DNA of 64,000 nt, from contig NC_067203.1 of assembly GCF_026262505.1 (NCBI RefSeq), positions 18,395,411 through 18,459,410 of the forward strand, read 5' to 3'. The DNA comes from Trichomonas vaginalis G3 (taxonomy: Eukaryota > Parabasalia > Trichomonadida > Trichomonadidae). Positions 1 to 11,003 of this stretch are shown in pieces (the stretch's first letter is position 1; every line of letters starts with the position of its first letter). Under the pieces are notes generated by a model. That model made no database searches, had not been told where the DNA came from, and was given only the letters and a program-made list of their open reading frames with translations. A program made the position numbers and the translations under genes.

Positions 1-310
1 TAATAAGTTTTATTTTGTTCGGGCAGACTATTGCATGTATCATTTCAATAAAAGTTAAAATGATTTCGAATTATCTTCATGTTTTTTCTTCAAAACGTGA
101 AAAACAAACAATAATATATATTTATTTTGATCTTTAAAATACTTATCTGATAATCCATAAAGCTGAATTTCAATAGATTGTCACTTAGGACTGTTTAAAA
201 TACCTCATCATTTTTGAAAATTTAAGGTTATAGTGTGTCAGTACCGTTGTTTTTATGATTTCAAGCAAGTTTCTAGAAGGTTGAAATGAAGTCATTCTGA
301 AAAAAAAATT
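1..310. other. AT-rich non-coding flank
   Basis: There is no convincing reading frame, RNA gene or repeat here. It lies downstream of the minus-strand gene that ends at 311 and is probably intergenic. Confidence 0.5.
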
Positions 311-1132
311 TTAGTCCTCTTTCATATGAATCTTCTTATAACCATTGCCCGAACTGCGAAAACAAGAGCTAAAGAAAGAATAAATGGCATATGGAATTAC
401 TTGGATACAATTTAAAGGTTGGTAATCTTCTGTGAAATAAACTTTTGGGAATGTGGCGTCCAAGTCAATTTTTGTATATATCCGGCTAACGAATTTAGTA
501 TCTTGATACTCTTCACCTACTAGATAAATATTTTCTGGACTCATATCAGTTAAAAACGAAGGCGAGTAGACATAAAATATTTTCCGATAAACCTTTCCAT
601 ATTTATAGAGTAAAGCAATTTTGACATCACAGTCAAGAATATGTAAAATTTTTCCTATTCTCAGATTTGGATACAATTTTTTGATTTTCATGTCAGCAGG
701 AGCTTGACCATTTTTGTCGTCAAATAGTTGAAAGATTTGTTCATACGTGCTGATGCTTTCAATTTCAACTAAAACAACTTGATGAACAACTCGCTTAATT
801 TCATGATCGAAACCAGGAAATAGAATGAATATACTGGACATATGTTCTGGATTTAAGCTGACTAAGTAAGGAAACTTTGGAACTATAAAATTACTTGGGT
901 CCTGCAATCGATCTTTTGTTCTTTCATCTGATTTAGCAAACTGATACGCTTTATTTATAATATCTGGATTTTTAAGAAACCTATCTGAGTCGTATTCTTG
1001 ATATATACTAATATCACTTTTCTTTAACTCATTAAGTAATTTTTCTTGTTCAATTTTCTTAAGCTCTTTAAGTAATTTGTCTTGATCAATTTTCTTAAGC
1101 TCATTAAGTAATTTGTCTTGATCACTTGACAT
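311..1132 (-). CDS. Hypothetical protein with N-terminal Lys/Leu repeats
   Basis: This is an uninterrupted 273-residue frame starting with ATG. Residues 5 to about 38 hold three copies of a 13-residue unit around DKLLNELKK, predicted helical and probably coiled coil. The rest is a mixed globular sequence with no motif I recognise and no signal peptide or membrane span. The TAA stop runs into AAA, matching the TAAA poly(A) signal used in trichomonads. I saw no clear TCAYW initiator just upstream. It is the only host-like gene left of the Polinton nest. No function is proposed. Confidence 0.6.
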   Translation of the reverse strand: MSSDQDKLLNELKKIDQDKLLKELKKIEQEKLLNELKKSDISIYQEYDSDRFLKNPDIINKAYQFAKSDERTKDRLQDPSNFIVPKFPYLVSLNPEHMSSIFILFPGFDHEIKRVVHQVVLVEIESISTYEQIFQLFDDKNGQAPADMKIKKLYPNLRIGKILHILDCDVKIALLYKYGKVYRKIFYVYSPSFLTDMSPENIYLVGEEYQDTKFVSRIYTKIDLDATFPKVYFTEDYQPLNCIQVIPYAIYSFFSSCFRSSGNGYKKIHMKED

Positions 1133-1812
1133 GAAAAATTTTGATATGTCACTTTTTATAAAATAACTTAAAAAATTATTTGCAATTTGGACGGAGCTTG
1201 CCTACGATTTTAACCATGTGTTGTTGAAACCATATATGAATCTTAGCTAAAGTATAGTTTATAAGTTTGTCACCATCTAACGTATGAATTTTCAAATAGT
1301 TTAGTCGGTTTTTGCATTTTTAAAATGTTAGTCACCTTTCTCCTTCCAAAGTGAAAAAAAATTGTTTAAAATATAAAAAGAATTTTTATTCGCATAGGCG
1401 ACAAACAAGGATTTATAAATAAATAATGGGGCTTTGAGTATTGATCTGAATTGAATCAGATAATTAGCCGTAAAAAATCTTCTAATAACGATTTCTCATG
1501 CATGAAAGATGGCTATGAGTGGCGTTAATGAGGGCGTTTGATAATTGGAGTTGGACATAAAATTTGGAGATCTTAATTTTTGAGAATTTTGGTGCGATCT
1601 TACTGGTACAAGCAAGAGTATGGAAGGAGATTGAACTGAGAAAAAACTAGAGCATGCAAAAGAATCATGCTACAGCTTAGTTGAATGTCATTTATGCAAA
1701 TAAAAATATCTTTTTCAAATTTCAAACAAATTTTTGCCACTTTTTGAAAGAAGATAAGGTAACAAACATTTTAAAATGCAAAACCTAGACTTAAACTATG
1801 CCGAATGTGAGC
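1133..1812. other. Intergenic, nothing recognised
   Basis: This AT-rich stretch has stops in all frames and no frame of credible length. No repeat was noted until the palindrome at 1813. Confidence 0.4.
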
Positions 1813-1878
1813 TCACCGTTACGGTTTTTTCTTTGGGGGCTCGCAAGCTCGCCCCCAAAGAAAAAACCGTAACGGTGA
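1813..1878. repeat. Perfect palindrome with 28-bp arms
   Basis: Positions 1813-1840 and 1851-1878 are exact reverse complements around a 10-base loop. The arm runs from TCACCGTTACGG to a GGGGGC next to the loop. Homology continues imperfectly outward (GAATGT on the left, ACATTT on the right). The GC-rich tip stands out in very AT-rich DNA. It could be a MITE-like hairpin or a cruciform site. No coding content. Confidence 0.85.
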
Positions 1879-2408
1879 CTAACATTTAGGAAAAATGTCA
1901 AATATGTTCATTTTTTCTGTATATTCAGCCATAATTTCACGTAGTTATACTATTCAACTATTATTTAATATTTTTATCGATTTAAGGGTACACCCATATG
2001 TACGTTTATTTGAGAGGAGGAGGATTACCCTCTCAATTTTGAGGGATTCGTTAGTTTATTTTCTCGATGAATATGCAATAAAATTTGATTTTTACCTTAT
2101 CAATATACTTCATATAATATACACATTTATGGCAGTCCCAACGGGAACCGCGGTAATTTACCGAGGTTTCCGCACACCGGTTCCTTTTTTTAGGAATTTT
2201 TTAGATTAAAAAATATGCTTTGTAAATCATTTTTTGTAAATCGGCAAAAATTTGGAAATATTCTGACGACAATAAATCTGGGAATAGTATTTTAAATACG
2301 AGAACAACCTATTTAAAAGTGTTTCGCTCGATTTTGTATAATTTCAAATTTTCGCATATAGCTTTCCGTGAATTACCGTGATTTTACCGCCACATCAATA
2401 GTTTACGA

Positions 2409-2666
2409 CACTTTTTCCGTAAATTGAGTAGTTTACTGCACTTTTTCCGTAAAATTGAGTTAGGGAATCCGTAAAATTACCGTACCTCACTTCTAGTTGA
2501 AAATAGCATTAGTATATAATAAATAGATATATTATTCATATTTTTGATTTTGAATTACGGAAAAAGTGAGTTCAGAACTTCCAATTATTATTTGATTAAT
2601 TATGTTAAAAATACTATAAGGAATTAAAATACATAATGTTGAAATTTGAATTACGGAAAAAGTGAG
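2409..2666. repeat. Inverted CACTTTTTCCGTAA motifs, MITE-like
   Basis: CACTTTTTCCGTAAA occurs at 2409 and 2439, and the inverse (TTACGGAAAAAGTG) at about 2554 and 2650. The block is thus bounded by doubled inverted repeats about 258 bp apart. The motif closely resembles the terminal repeat of the segment inserted in Polinton A (CACTTTTTCGGTAATTC near 51245). A small non-autonomous relative of that element is a reasonable inference. No credible gene lies inside. Confidence 0.4.
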
Positions 2667-2719
2667 GGTGAAAGTGAAGTGAAAAAGTAAGATATTTTTT
2701 GTTGAAATAATCATAGTTG

Positions 2720-3714
2720 TACAATTTTGAAACTATATGTAAAGCTATAAATTGAATAAATTCAAAAACAAAAATTGTTTATTCTTATTAATAAATTTAT
2801 ATTAAGGGTGCACACGAGAGGATCATGTAAACTTCAGAATTTAGAACCTTATTTTTGGGCATTATCTTGGCTACCTATTTAGGCTCGAAAAGCAAAAAAT
2901 ATCAAAAAATACAACTTTACTCCATTATGACCCTTTCATGGAGGTAGTTTTTATCCGCTAGTATTTTCCCTTTGAATCTCTTTACAATTCGAAATCAAAT
3001 TCAAATCTCAGTAGAAGAAAGGAAGAATCGACTTACTACGGTTGTAATACGAATAAATACATATATTTAATTATTTTTATTTACATAATAATTGTTTGAA
3101 GCTCATATTCCATCAAATTTTTAAATAAAAACATTAAAATGTTGAAAATGTTCATATATTTTAATAGGGTTTTGGCACTTTATTGAGGAATTACTACATA
3201 CATAGTCGAACTGAACTTGATATTTTGAAATTTAAATTATTTATCAAAATTAAAATTTAACTTGAAATTTATAATTATTTAGTCATATTTTGCATAATTC
3301 TGTTACATATTAAGTTCTGTCAAAATGTAAGCTATTGAATTTTTTGAGAGGGAAATAATCGTCGAGGAAGTAAAAAGTGACGCTTTAGGAAATATTATTA
3401 GAAATATGATAATAAATATATTTGGAAAAATATGTTTTTTTTCAAAAATTGAAATGTTCATAGAATATTTTGAAATATGTAGGGAATTGAATTCGGTAAT
3501 ATATGATAAACAGGATTTTTAAATTTCAAGGAAAAATAGCTTTTGTGAATACTTTTGAGAACTCTTCTCAAAGATCATGATTCAAATATATTAAGAGCCA
3601 AAATATTAGAGATGAGTTCACAATCAAAATTTTACATTTTAATTATTTAGAAAAACGTATTAACCTCAATAAAAAAATATCTCAAAGATTAATAGTTAAT
3701 TTAGGGTTTCCTAG
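2720..3714. other. AT-rich intergenic DNA, no gene seen
   Basis: About 1 kb without a credible frame. Short AT-rich repeats are frequent, but no organised element was recognised before the hairpin array at 3715. Confidence 0.4.
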
Positions 3715-4155
3715 CTATCTAGAGGGAATTGTTCCTTATGATGTATATATTTATAATGTATGCATCATAAGGAACAATTCCCTCGCTGAAGTGAGAAAAC
3801 TTGTTCGCAATTTTCATTTCGAACAAGTTTTCTCGTTTTTAATAAACTAAAGGCTATGAGGCACTGATTATATATTAGTGCCTCATAGCCTTTAGTTCCC
3901 AGTAGATAGCTGGGAAACTTTCTCCAAATGATAAGTTATTTAGAGAAAGTTTCCCAGCTATCTAGAGGGAATTGTTCCTTATGATGTATATATTTATAAT
4001 GTATGCATCATAAGGAACAATTCCCTCGCTGAAGTGAGAAAACTTGTTCGCAATCATTTCGCATTGCGAACAAGTTTTCTCACTTTTAGTAGGGAACTAA
4101 AGGCTATGAGGCACTGATTATATATTAGTGCCTCATAGCCTTTAGTTCCCTGTAG
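3715..4155. repeat. Tandem array of long hairpins (array 1)
   Basis: Seven consecutive stem-loops abut: 3722-3784 (22-bp arms), 3793-3834 (15), 3845-3897 (21), 3903-3964 (22), then repeats of the first three at 3965-4027 (22), 4034-4083 (21) and 4091-4151 (25). Arms are perfect or nearly so. The four-hairpin unit repeats with a period of about 246 bp. The first stem begins GAGGGAATTGTTCC, the second has GAAAACTTG, the third GGGAACTAAAGG and the fourth GGGAAACTTT. The same order and borders recur in the array at 49966-50970. Non-coding by all signs. Confidence 0.9.
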
Positions 4156-4513
4156 AAAAGATCGAAATTTTATTCTGATTTTAACTGATCTATATTTCGC
4201 TTGCGTTATTTGAATCTTTTCTTTTGCATATGTCATTCCTTTCACTTTTCGAATTTCATTTGCCTGCATGCTCTCTCGTTTTGGTTGAAAATCAACTCAA
4301 TCTTAAAATGAACTTCTTCATTCTTTACAATAAATTCAATTTTTTTCGAGATATATCTTTATCTACCCCTATGTGAGCTGCATATTCTTTCTCGCTAAAT
4401 TCTTTTGATTCTTCAGAGCTAAAAATCAAGTTTAATAAAAATAATGTTTATTCATAATTTTGAAAACCAAATTCAAATTTGAATGAGAATTTTTGAAAAA
4501 AATATAGAATATT
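4156..4513 (-). other. Open minus-strand stretches, unassigned
   Basis: Minus-strand frames between about 4160 and 4450 read as charged protein without long interruption. One frame starts with ATG at 4269 (MQANEIRKVKG) and runs into the hairpin array. They may be remnants of a gene disrupted by the array or part of the neighbouring integrase fragment. No domain is recognised. Confidence 0.25.
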
Positions 4514-4872
4514 TCAATAGTTTGGAATCTCTTCAACTTCCCACTGCTTATTAACACATTTTTTCCAGAGCGGTTTATCTTCCTTGGTCCATTTCTTAAA
4601 TTTGTTGTAAACCTCTCTTGGAGTGTATGGTCGAACTCCAATTTTTGGATGAGCGCCATGTGGCATGTCATTGTATTTTTGCCTGAATTCTTCCAATTCC
4701 TGATTGATGCTCTCAAATTCTGAAGGCTTTGGAGCATTTTTGTCCAGTGATGGCCAGAGGCGTTCAATTTTGCCATTTTGACGTGGCATGTATGGAGCTG
4801 ATTTTCTGATTTGAATGTCATAAGTACCGTACCTTGAATAACCGGCGAACCATTCAATTGGTCATAGACCAA
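4514..4872 (-). pseudogene. Fragment of an rve-type integrase
   Basis: The frame contains QNGKIERLWPS, the conserved block carrying the catalytic Glu of retroviral-type (rve) integrase cores, followed by a helical tail with YNDMPHGAHPKIGVRPYTPREVY, which fits the core's C-terminal part. It is a short relic. The parent element (Ginger-like, LTR or other) cannot be told from this piece. It is distinct in sequence from the integrase parts inside the Polintons. Confidence 0.6.
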
Positions 4873-5106
4873 TTTGAGATACCCTTTTCAGAGGAATCTA
4901 AAATGTTGTTTATATGGTTATTTATATATTATTTAATCATTTTCTTAAATAAAAATCATAAGTTCTCAATTTTTCTTCATAACGATTCTTATAAATTTTA
5001 ATGTTTTTACTATGAGTGCTAAATATTATTAATTACTAAATGATTTTAAAAAGAAAAACATGTTTTTACTTTGTACGTTAACATACGTTAATATCACTTC
5101 GGCTAT
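4873..5106. other. AT-rich DNA, nothing recognised
   Basis: No frame or repeat of note between the integrase fragment and the hairpins beginning near 5107. Confidence 0.4.
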
Positions 5107-5255
5107 GGATAGAGGCCAACAGCGCCTTATTAATGAGAAAAACATTAGCCTCTTATCAATGAGATGGAAGTGTATTCGTGGATTACAATTGTGAATTCAG
5201 ATACACTTCCATCTCAAAAAATGCAATCAAATTTGTATTGAATTGCATTTTTTGA
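5107..5255. repeat. Additional stem-loops (array 3)
   Basis: Two adjoining hairpins are clear: 5160-5175 pairs with 5201-5216 (TGAGATGGAAGTGTAT and its complement), and 5214-5227 pairs with 5242-5255 (TCAAAAAATGCAAT). A weaker one near 5110-5155 pairs AGAGGC with GCCTCTT. The abutting layout is like arrays 1 and 2, but the stems differ. Confidence 0.7.
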
Positions 5256-5285
5256 ATACATGCTATTGGCAGTTGGGTTTTTAGT

Positions 5286-5324
5286 GCATTTATATTATAT
5301 TGGTACTAAGGCTTTTGGAAAATT
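5286..5324 (+). repeat. Remnant of the 112-bp satellite, left of Polinton A
   Basis: The sequence from GTGCATTTATATTA to GGAAAATT matches the end of the 112-bp unit tandemly repeated at 56248-56745. It ends exactly where the Polinton A poly(A) terminus starts. AAATT is shared with the first bases right of the element (56248), consistent with a 5-6 bp target duplication. Confidence 0.8.
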
Positions 5325-5479
5325 AAAAAAAAAAAAAAAAAAAAAAAAGGTAGTGGGGCCTCCAGGCACTTCGTGCCCTCTAGCCCTGAAGATGTTTAGT
5401 ATAACTTTGTCCGGACAAGTAAGGGTCTATCGTCGCTACAGGAAAAGTTACAGGCGTTCCAAGGAAGTATACTTTGAGA
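5325..5479 (+). repeat. Polinton A left terminal region
   Basis: The order is A run (5325-5348), GGTAGTGGGGCC, a hairpin with GGCAC-TTC-GTGCC at its tip, then an 82-bp stretch (5398-5479) that recurs inverted at 55981-56062 and directly in Polinton B at 26424-26505. This stretch holds two dyads, TTGTCCGGACAA (5407-5418) and AAGTATACTT. Terminal hairpins and dyads may mark replication or integrase recognition, which is an inference. Confidence 0.8.
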
Positions 5480-5616
5480 AGCCTTTTTCCCCTTATAGAA
5501 TGAGATAGGACGGTTATTTTACAAAACTGACAACACTTTGACCGAGTAGTTTTTTTGTGCTGAACAAAAAGTGTCATATAAACATCTGTCAAAAACCGTT
5601 TTTTACTTCACTTAAA

Positions 5617-8600
5617 ATGCCACGTAAGCTACGTAAGAATATACGTAAGAGGAAGAGAGCATTGAAACATCCAATAGTAAAACTGACACCACAACAACAG
5701 TTGCAACAACAAATGATGAATGACCCCACTATGTTGCAACAAATGTCAAGCAACCCTATGCTTTTAAACCGAGTTATTGGTGCACAGAGTGGAGGTTTAA
5801 GAGCGGCACTTTTAGCGAAAATGGCAGGCTATGGTGGAGCTGCAGACGGAACAGCTTATAACCCTCAAAGTCAAATGAATTTGAGTTCACTCAAAAATCA
5901 AATAACAGATGTCAAAAAGTCAAACATAGACATACAGAAACAAATAAGTGAAAACGAAAAGAAACTAGAATATGACAGACACACAAAGAAACTCAATGAG
6001 TTAAACGTAGAGAAAAAGAAGAAAGAAGAACAACTGAAAGAACTAAGTACAGAGGAATATGCGAAAAAAGTGTCAGAAAAAGCAGCAGAAGTAGCAAAAA
6101 TGGAACAAGATGTTATAAATTTGAAAAACCATACTACTCAATATAAAGTACTGAAAGATGAAGAGATAAAACAAAAAGCCCTGAAGACATATATGGATAG
6201 CGATGAGTATAAAAAAGAAGTTGAAGCAAATGTAAAGGCAGAAAAACTTTTACAGTTGCAAAACCAAAACCGTACAGTATGAAAACTTAGCACAAGAAAG
6301 TAAAAATAACGACGCAGCCATGCAAAAGGCAATGAAAAGCGCAGAATATATAAAAGCTAATAATGACTGGTTAGATGCCCAAGCCAACGCTAAAGCAGCC
6401 CAACTTATAGGGTCAATAAGGACAAAAATACAAGCGGATGAAGACAGTTCAAATGAAGCTTTAATGAATGCTGACTTTAAGAACGCCTTCGAAGCTCTTC
6501 ATAGTAAGGTGAAACTAGTGAACGACTTCTCATCTGGAAAGAAACTGAAGTCTGAAGGTTTCGACAAAGAGTTAAGAGAAGTAGCACAAAATATGACGAA
6601 AATAACAGATGCAGCAACGAGACAGGCAGTTCAAAGTGCCTATGACGCCGTTAGAGCAACTGTTGTGGAAAGTCAAGAAAAAGAGTTACAACAGACCAAA
6701 ACAGACCTAGTAAATGCTTTCTTAAAAACGAAAAGTCAGGTAGGACATTATGCTGCAGATGGAACATATGTGCCAGCTGGTGGAACTTATATACCAGCTG
6801 GTGGAACTTATATACTAGCTAGTGGAACTTATATACCACCAAACCCTCCAAGAGAAGCACCTGCACCAGGACTACCTAAAACATTTACATCGTCACATGG
6901 ACACAGACACAGGCATGCACCAAAACCAACAGTTCAAAATCCAGCACAGCAACCAACAGTTCAAAATCCAGCACCACAACCAACAGTTCAAAACACTGCA
7001 CAGCAACCAACAGTTCAAAACCCTGCACAGCAACCAACAGTTCAAAACACTGCACCACAACCAACAGTTCAAAACACTGCACCACAACCAACAGTTCAAA
7101 ACACTGCACAGCAACAACCACAAACAGAGCAAGGACATAAAAGAAGTAGAGAACAAGGAAACCAAGAATTCTTAAAAATGCTTAAGGAAAATTATGGTTA
7201 CCCAGATACTCTTGACTTTAGTGACAGATATAAAGAAGCTATTAGAAAGTTCAAGGAAGGAAATACTGACCCGAACCTATTTAGCTTTATGGTTCAGCAC
7301 CAAATGGGATATAATTTCAAACCTGGAAAATACAAGCTCGCTAAGGGATATGATTTAATAGCATATCATCCAAATGACATGACTGAATTTACTCCGAGAT
7401 ATTTGGTGTCAGAGCTAAATGATAATTCAACTCTCTTCATGAAACGCGTAAAAAAATAGAGACGGAACGAAAGAAGAAAGGTTTATGAGTCCGGATGACT
7501 TAGATAGGGAACTTGTTAAAAACGGTCTCGGAATATATGAAATGCCAGCAGATGAGGTACAAGAAACTCAACAGGAAGAAGTTCAGATACAACCAGACAT
7601 GGAAGAAATAGTTCAGCAACAACAGCTAGAAGAGCCTGAAGGAAACAAACAAGTCCCTCCTTTGGAAACTAACTTCACAGAACTAGATGAAGATTTGGAA
7701 CAGCCGAAAAATCTTGACCCTCAACAAGAGTATGCGGGGAATATGGAATCTTTCCAAGAGTCTAAGAAAAATTCGGCTGACATAGTAGAAGAATATCGAA
7801 AAATGTTCGCCGACATACAAAAGACTCCAACATCAGATGAAAATATTCAGCATAGAATGGAAGTACTGAAAGAAATGTACGCAAATACAATAATCCTTTT
7901 TACTTACGACCATATAACGTTCAATCTTTGGCTGAACTCGGTGAAAATAAAAGGTTAAATTTCAACAAAACATATAGAAATGAAACATTGTTTAAAGTTC
8001 ATTCAGAACCTAACCAATATGGAAACAAACCTACTTTTGTTTCTGCAGACTATGGAACTACAATGAGATGGGGTCATAAAGCTAATCCGGATAGGTGGTT
8101 CATAAACTTACAACCACAATTCCAAGAAGTTGTAGACGCAATGGAAGTGAATGGTGAACCAGATATAGCTGGTATTTTCAGCGCGGCTTTAATGCCATTG
8201 AAAGATATGAAAGATGCAGATATTTTGAACCAGTATGAAATGAACATGGCTGATGGAAATATAACACCTGACGTTCTAAAACATTTATCTCAAAGAACTA
8301 CACAGAACCATAGAGATGGTATATTTGGTGAAGAGTTTAGAAAGAAAGTTAGGGAGAGAGAAGGAAGAGAACCTATTGTACATGACCTTGCAAACGAAAG
8401 TTTACAAAATGTCATAAAAACTTACTTTGCAGACAATGAACCGAGAAGGGAGGAATATTTAAGAAAACTCAAATGGACAGTACCAAATGAAATGTTAGTA
8501 TTGAAAAACATGTTCCTTGACAAAATAAAACCAACTACAGAAATAAATGACGCAAGACTGAAACATTGGGTAAAAGCTTTCCCATTCACAAAAGATATTG

Positions 8601-9035
8601 TTGGTAACATGGAAAGAAAACCAGAATGGCTACAAAAACATATATTTGGAAACGAGCATATTCCATATGGACAAGCTCTGTTTGAAGAGCTTGAACCGGA
8701 AACTCAGGAAAGAGTCATGCAAACAATACGCGAAGACTCAAATACAAACTATGACAAAATCTTTCTAGGATATAGGTTACCTGAGATGGGCGACCAGAGC
8801 CCAAAGGCAAAAAGGACATGGGAAATTTACAACATACTAGGTGAACATGAGGCAAAGATGCAACAACTTGAAGCAGAGGGCAAGTTACCAAAAGCGACAC
8901 CAAAGAAGAAGAGTAGAACAAAGTGAAAGTAGTGAAGAAGTAACTTCATCTAGTGAAAGTAGTGGCAATGAAGGAAAAAGAAGAGTTAAAAACTCAGTCA
9001 GGAAGAAAGTAAAGCTTGGTACGAAACAATTATGA
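5617..9035 (+). pseudogene. Polinton A part: large Gln-rich coiled-coil protein
   Basis: The part begins with a basic N-terminus (MPRKLRKNIRKRKRALKH), then a Gln/Met-rich stretch, a long charged coiled coil, a Gly-Gly-Thr-Tyr-Ile-Pro repeat, a HGHRHRH cluster, tandem QPTVQNxA repeats, an acidic Gln-rich section and a C-terminal globular section rich in charged and aromatic residues. No enzymatic motif is seen. Its place upstream of the capsid genes and its size suggest a virion core or scaffold-type protein, by inference only. The matching part in Polinton B is 26638-29857. Broken. Confidence 0.6.
6926..7120 (+). repeat. 24-bp tandem repeats encoding QPTVQNxA
   Basis: About eight copies of a 24-bp unit around CAACCAACAGTTCAAAA lie within the coiled-coil part. 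The corresponding stretch in Polinton B (27904-28020) has fewer copies, so the array changes length between element copies. Confidence 0.85.
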
Positions 9036-9075
9036 CAAATAAATCCAACTATTCTATATTTTTACCCATATGAAA

Positions 9076-10690
9076 TGTACGCCGCTCAGATATAACGCCA
9101 ACAGTTTTGGATGCCATGAACGGAAATGTTTCCGAATGGTATAACGAATGGACAATGCCATTAGAAGGTCAGAAATAGTTCCTGGAACTTACGAATATAC
9201 AACTGCTGTTCTTATGGAAACGTAGGTGAGTTTGGAGAAGGTTCTTCAACAACAGTAGATATTGCTTGCGACAGGTTTCATATTATTTCTATTGACAACT
9301 CATTCTTATACGTGGAACAAGACATTGAAATAAAACCTTCTGCCAAGTTGTCTGACAAGAAAGGTTGCAATGGAATTTTCTATGTCGGATACCAATATGC
9401 TCCAGAAGTTTTCATGGGATATAAGATATATTTCTAACTCTGACTTAGTTCAAACAGTAACATGGGCAAACTATGAATGGTTCGCTTTGAGAAACTCAGT
9501 ACAACCACAAGCTAGAGAACAAACAGACCAGTATGCAAATATTGAGAAAATAAGAAGACTTGACCCTAACGTTCCAGGAGTTTATGTTAACCTTTCTGGT
9601 TCAGATGGAACTGCTGCCACTAAAGTAAAACTGAAACTTAGAGTTCCTTTGTCATCTTTCCTCATCTTCAGGTTTTAAGATACTTGCCAAACTGGGCAGG
9701 AAAAATTTCTATTGAACTTACTCCAAGCAAAAATAACTTAGTCATTGCACCAACACAAGACCCATTCAGCATTACTGTAGCTGGAACTGGTGGAGCCAAG
9801 TTCTGTGACTTTTGCAAAGACAAAGTTGACTTAGACTTTGGTTTCTCAAACTTCAACAATGAAGTAAACTATTATTTCAATGCTGCTGGAACTGCTTGGG
9901 ACCCAGTTAAGTTTACATGCGAAAAATTTGAATGCAAGAGAATAGAAAGCAGACTTGCAGTCTATATGTTGGACCCAGATATTTCAAATGCTTTAGCTGC
10001 CAAATATATTGCAGTTCCACTTATGTTCCCTATACACAAAATATCTGTCAAAGACTTTGCAGGTGAAGTTGGAAACCAAAGTGCTGACCCAGGTGCAAGA
10101 ACAGATATTGCTTTAACAACTGCAATGAAACATTGGCAGATACTATGTTTGTACTGTTCAGACGAAACTATAAATGACTATTCTTGTTTCTACAACCCCG
10201 GTATTAAATATCATATAAACATAGATGGCAAATATTATCCAAGAGAAGAATATTCTACAGTTGAGGATATGAGGTCATAAACTTGACATTAGATGCTATG
10301 AACTTTAACAACAACTTCACAACAACCATAAACCCTGAAATGCAAAGTTCTATTATGCCATATGTGAAAGTATGGACTCATACAGGAGTCAAAAACTCAA
10401 TATACAAATGGAGACGTTCAAACTTTTGGCTTGGCATCCATTTGCTGACTCAGAAGACTTTATGGGTGGTATTTCAACTGTTGGTACTGTACAAATACAA
10501 TATACTGGTGACAGAGACGGTCCAGATGAACTGAGAGCAAAGAAGTTTACAAAACCAATTAGCACTTTTCACGGAAGATGCTCTTTTGAAGATTCGTTCG
10601 ATGAAACCTGCTGGGGCTCCTCAGATTGCATAACGACAGCTTCATCGAGCAGATTTTGGCAGCAGGTCAGTAAGTTGTTCTTGAACTGAC
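9076..10690 (+). pseudogene. Polinton A part: major capsid-like protein
   Basis: This matches part 29892-31495 of Polinton B. It begins MYAAQ and is rich in beta-type sequence, with segments such as LPNWAGKISIELTPSKNNL and a long internal repeat of beta-rich blocks. Size (about 530 residues), position after the large coiled-coil protein and before helicase and packaging ATPase, and composition fit the double jelly-roll major capsid protein reported for Polintons. I assign it by position and character, not by a diagnostic motif. Broken. Confidence 0.6.
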
Positions 10691-10985
10691 TTCTCTCCGT
10701 CAAATATTGACAGTACGCCAGTTTTGACATAATATTGTAAGATAAACTTACCTTTAGAAATATCTGTAAGTTTTGAAGTTATATTTTTGTCTGCTTCAAG
10801 AACTTTCACCATTTCAGTTATACCAACTTTCTTTGCTTTAGAAAATATTTAGGTTCAGCAAAGACTGCTATTCTATAACATTTACCATTGTTTGTATAAA
10901 GAACTATTCTGTCAATGTATTTGTATTGTTTGTGTGTGTAAACTTTGTTCTGCTTCAATTCGAAGAGATACTCGAATACGTCCAT
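10660..10985 (-). pseudogene. Polinton A part: small minus-strand protein
   Basis: It starts MDVFEYLFELKQNKVYTHKQ and is about 110 residues in the homologous B part (31389-31807). It contains YKYIDRIVLYTNNGKCYRIAVF and SIFDGEKSVQEQL, and its 3' end overlaps the capsid part on the opposite strand. No family is recognised. Confidence 0.5.
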
Positions 10986-11003
10986 CTTTTTATTCTAAGT
11001 AAA

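Noticed and set aside
1895-2209. 104-residue plus-strand frame
   Set aside because: Low-complexity hydrophobic/aromatic translation in AT-rich DNA next to repeats, with no coding character or family.
2532-2714. 60-residue minus-strand frame
   Set aside because: Lies over the inverted CACTTTTTCCG motifs and reflects the repeat rather than a gene.
3715-4155. CRISPR array
   Set aside because: Regular spacing was considered, but the repeats are themselves palindromes with no constant direct repeat and variable spacer pattern, and the DNA is eukaryotic.
5260-5508. Frame with a Lys run
   Set aside because: It is read through the satellite remnant, the poly(A) terminus and the terminal hairpin of Polinton A; not a gene.
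6822-7175. Alternative frames over the QPTVQN repeats
   Set aside because: The 24-bp unit is a multiple of three, so every frame stays open; these are shadows of the repeat.
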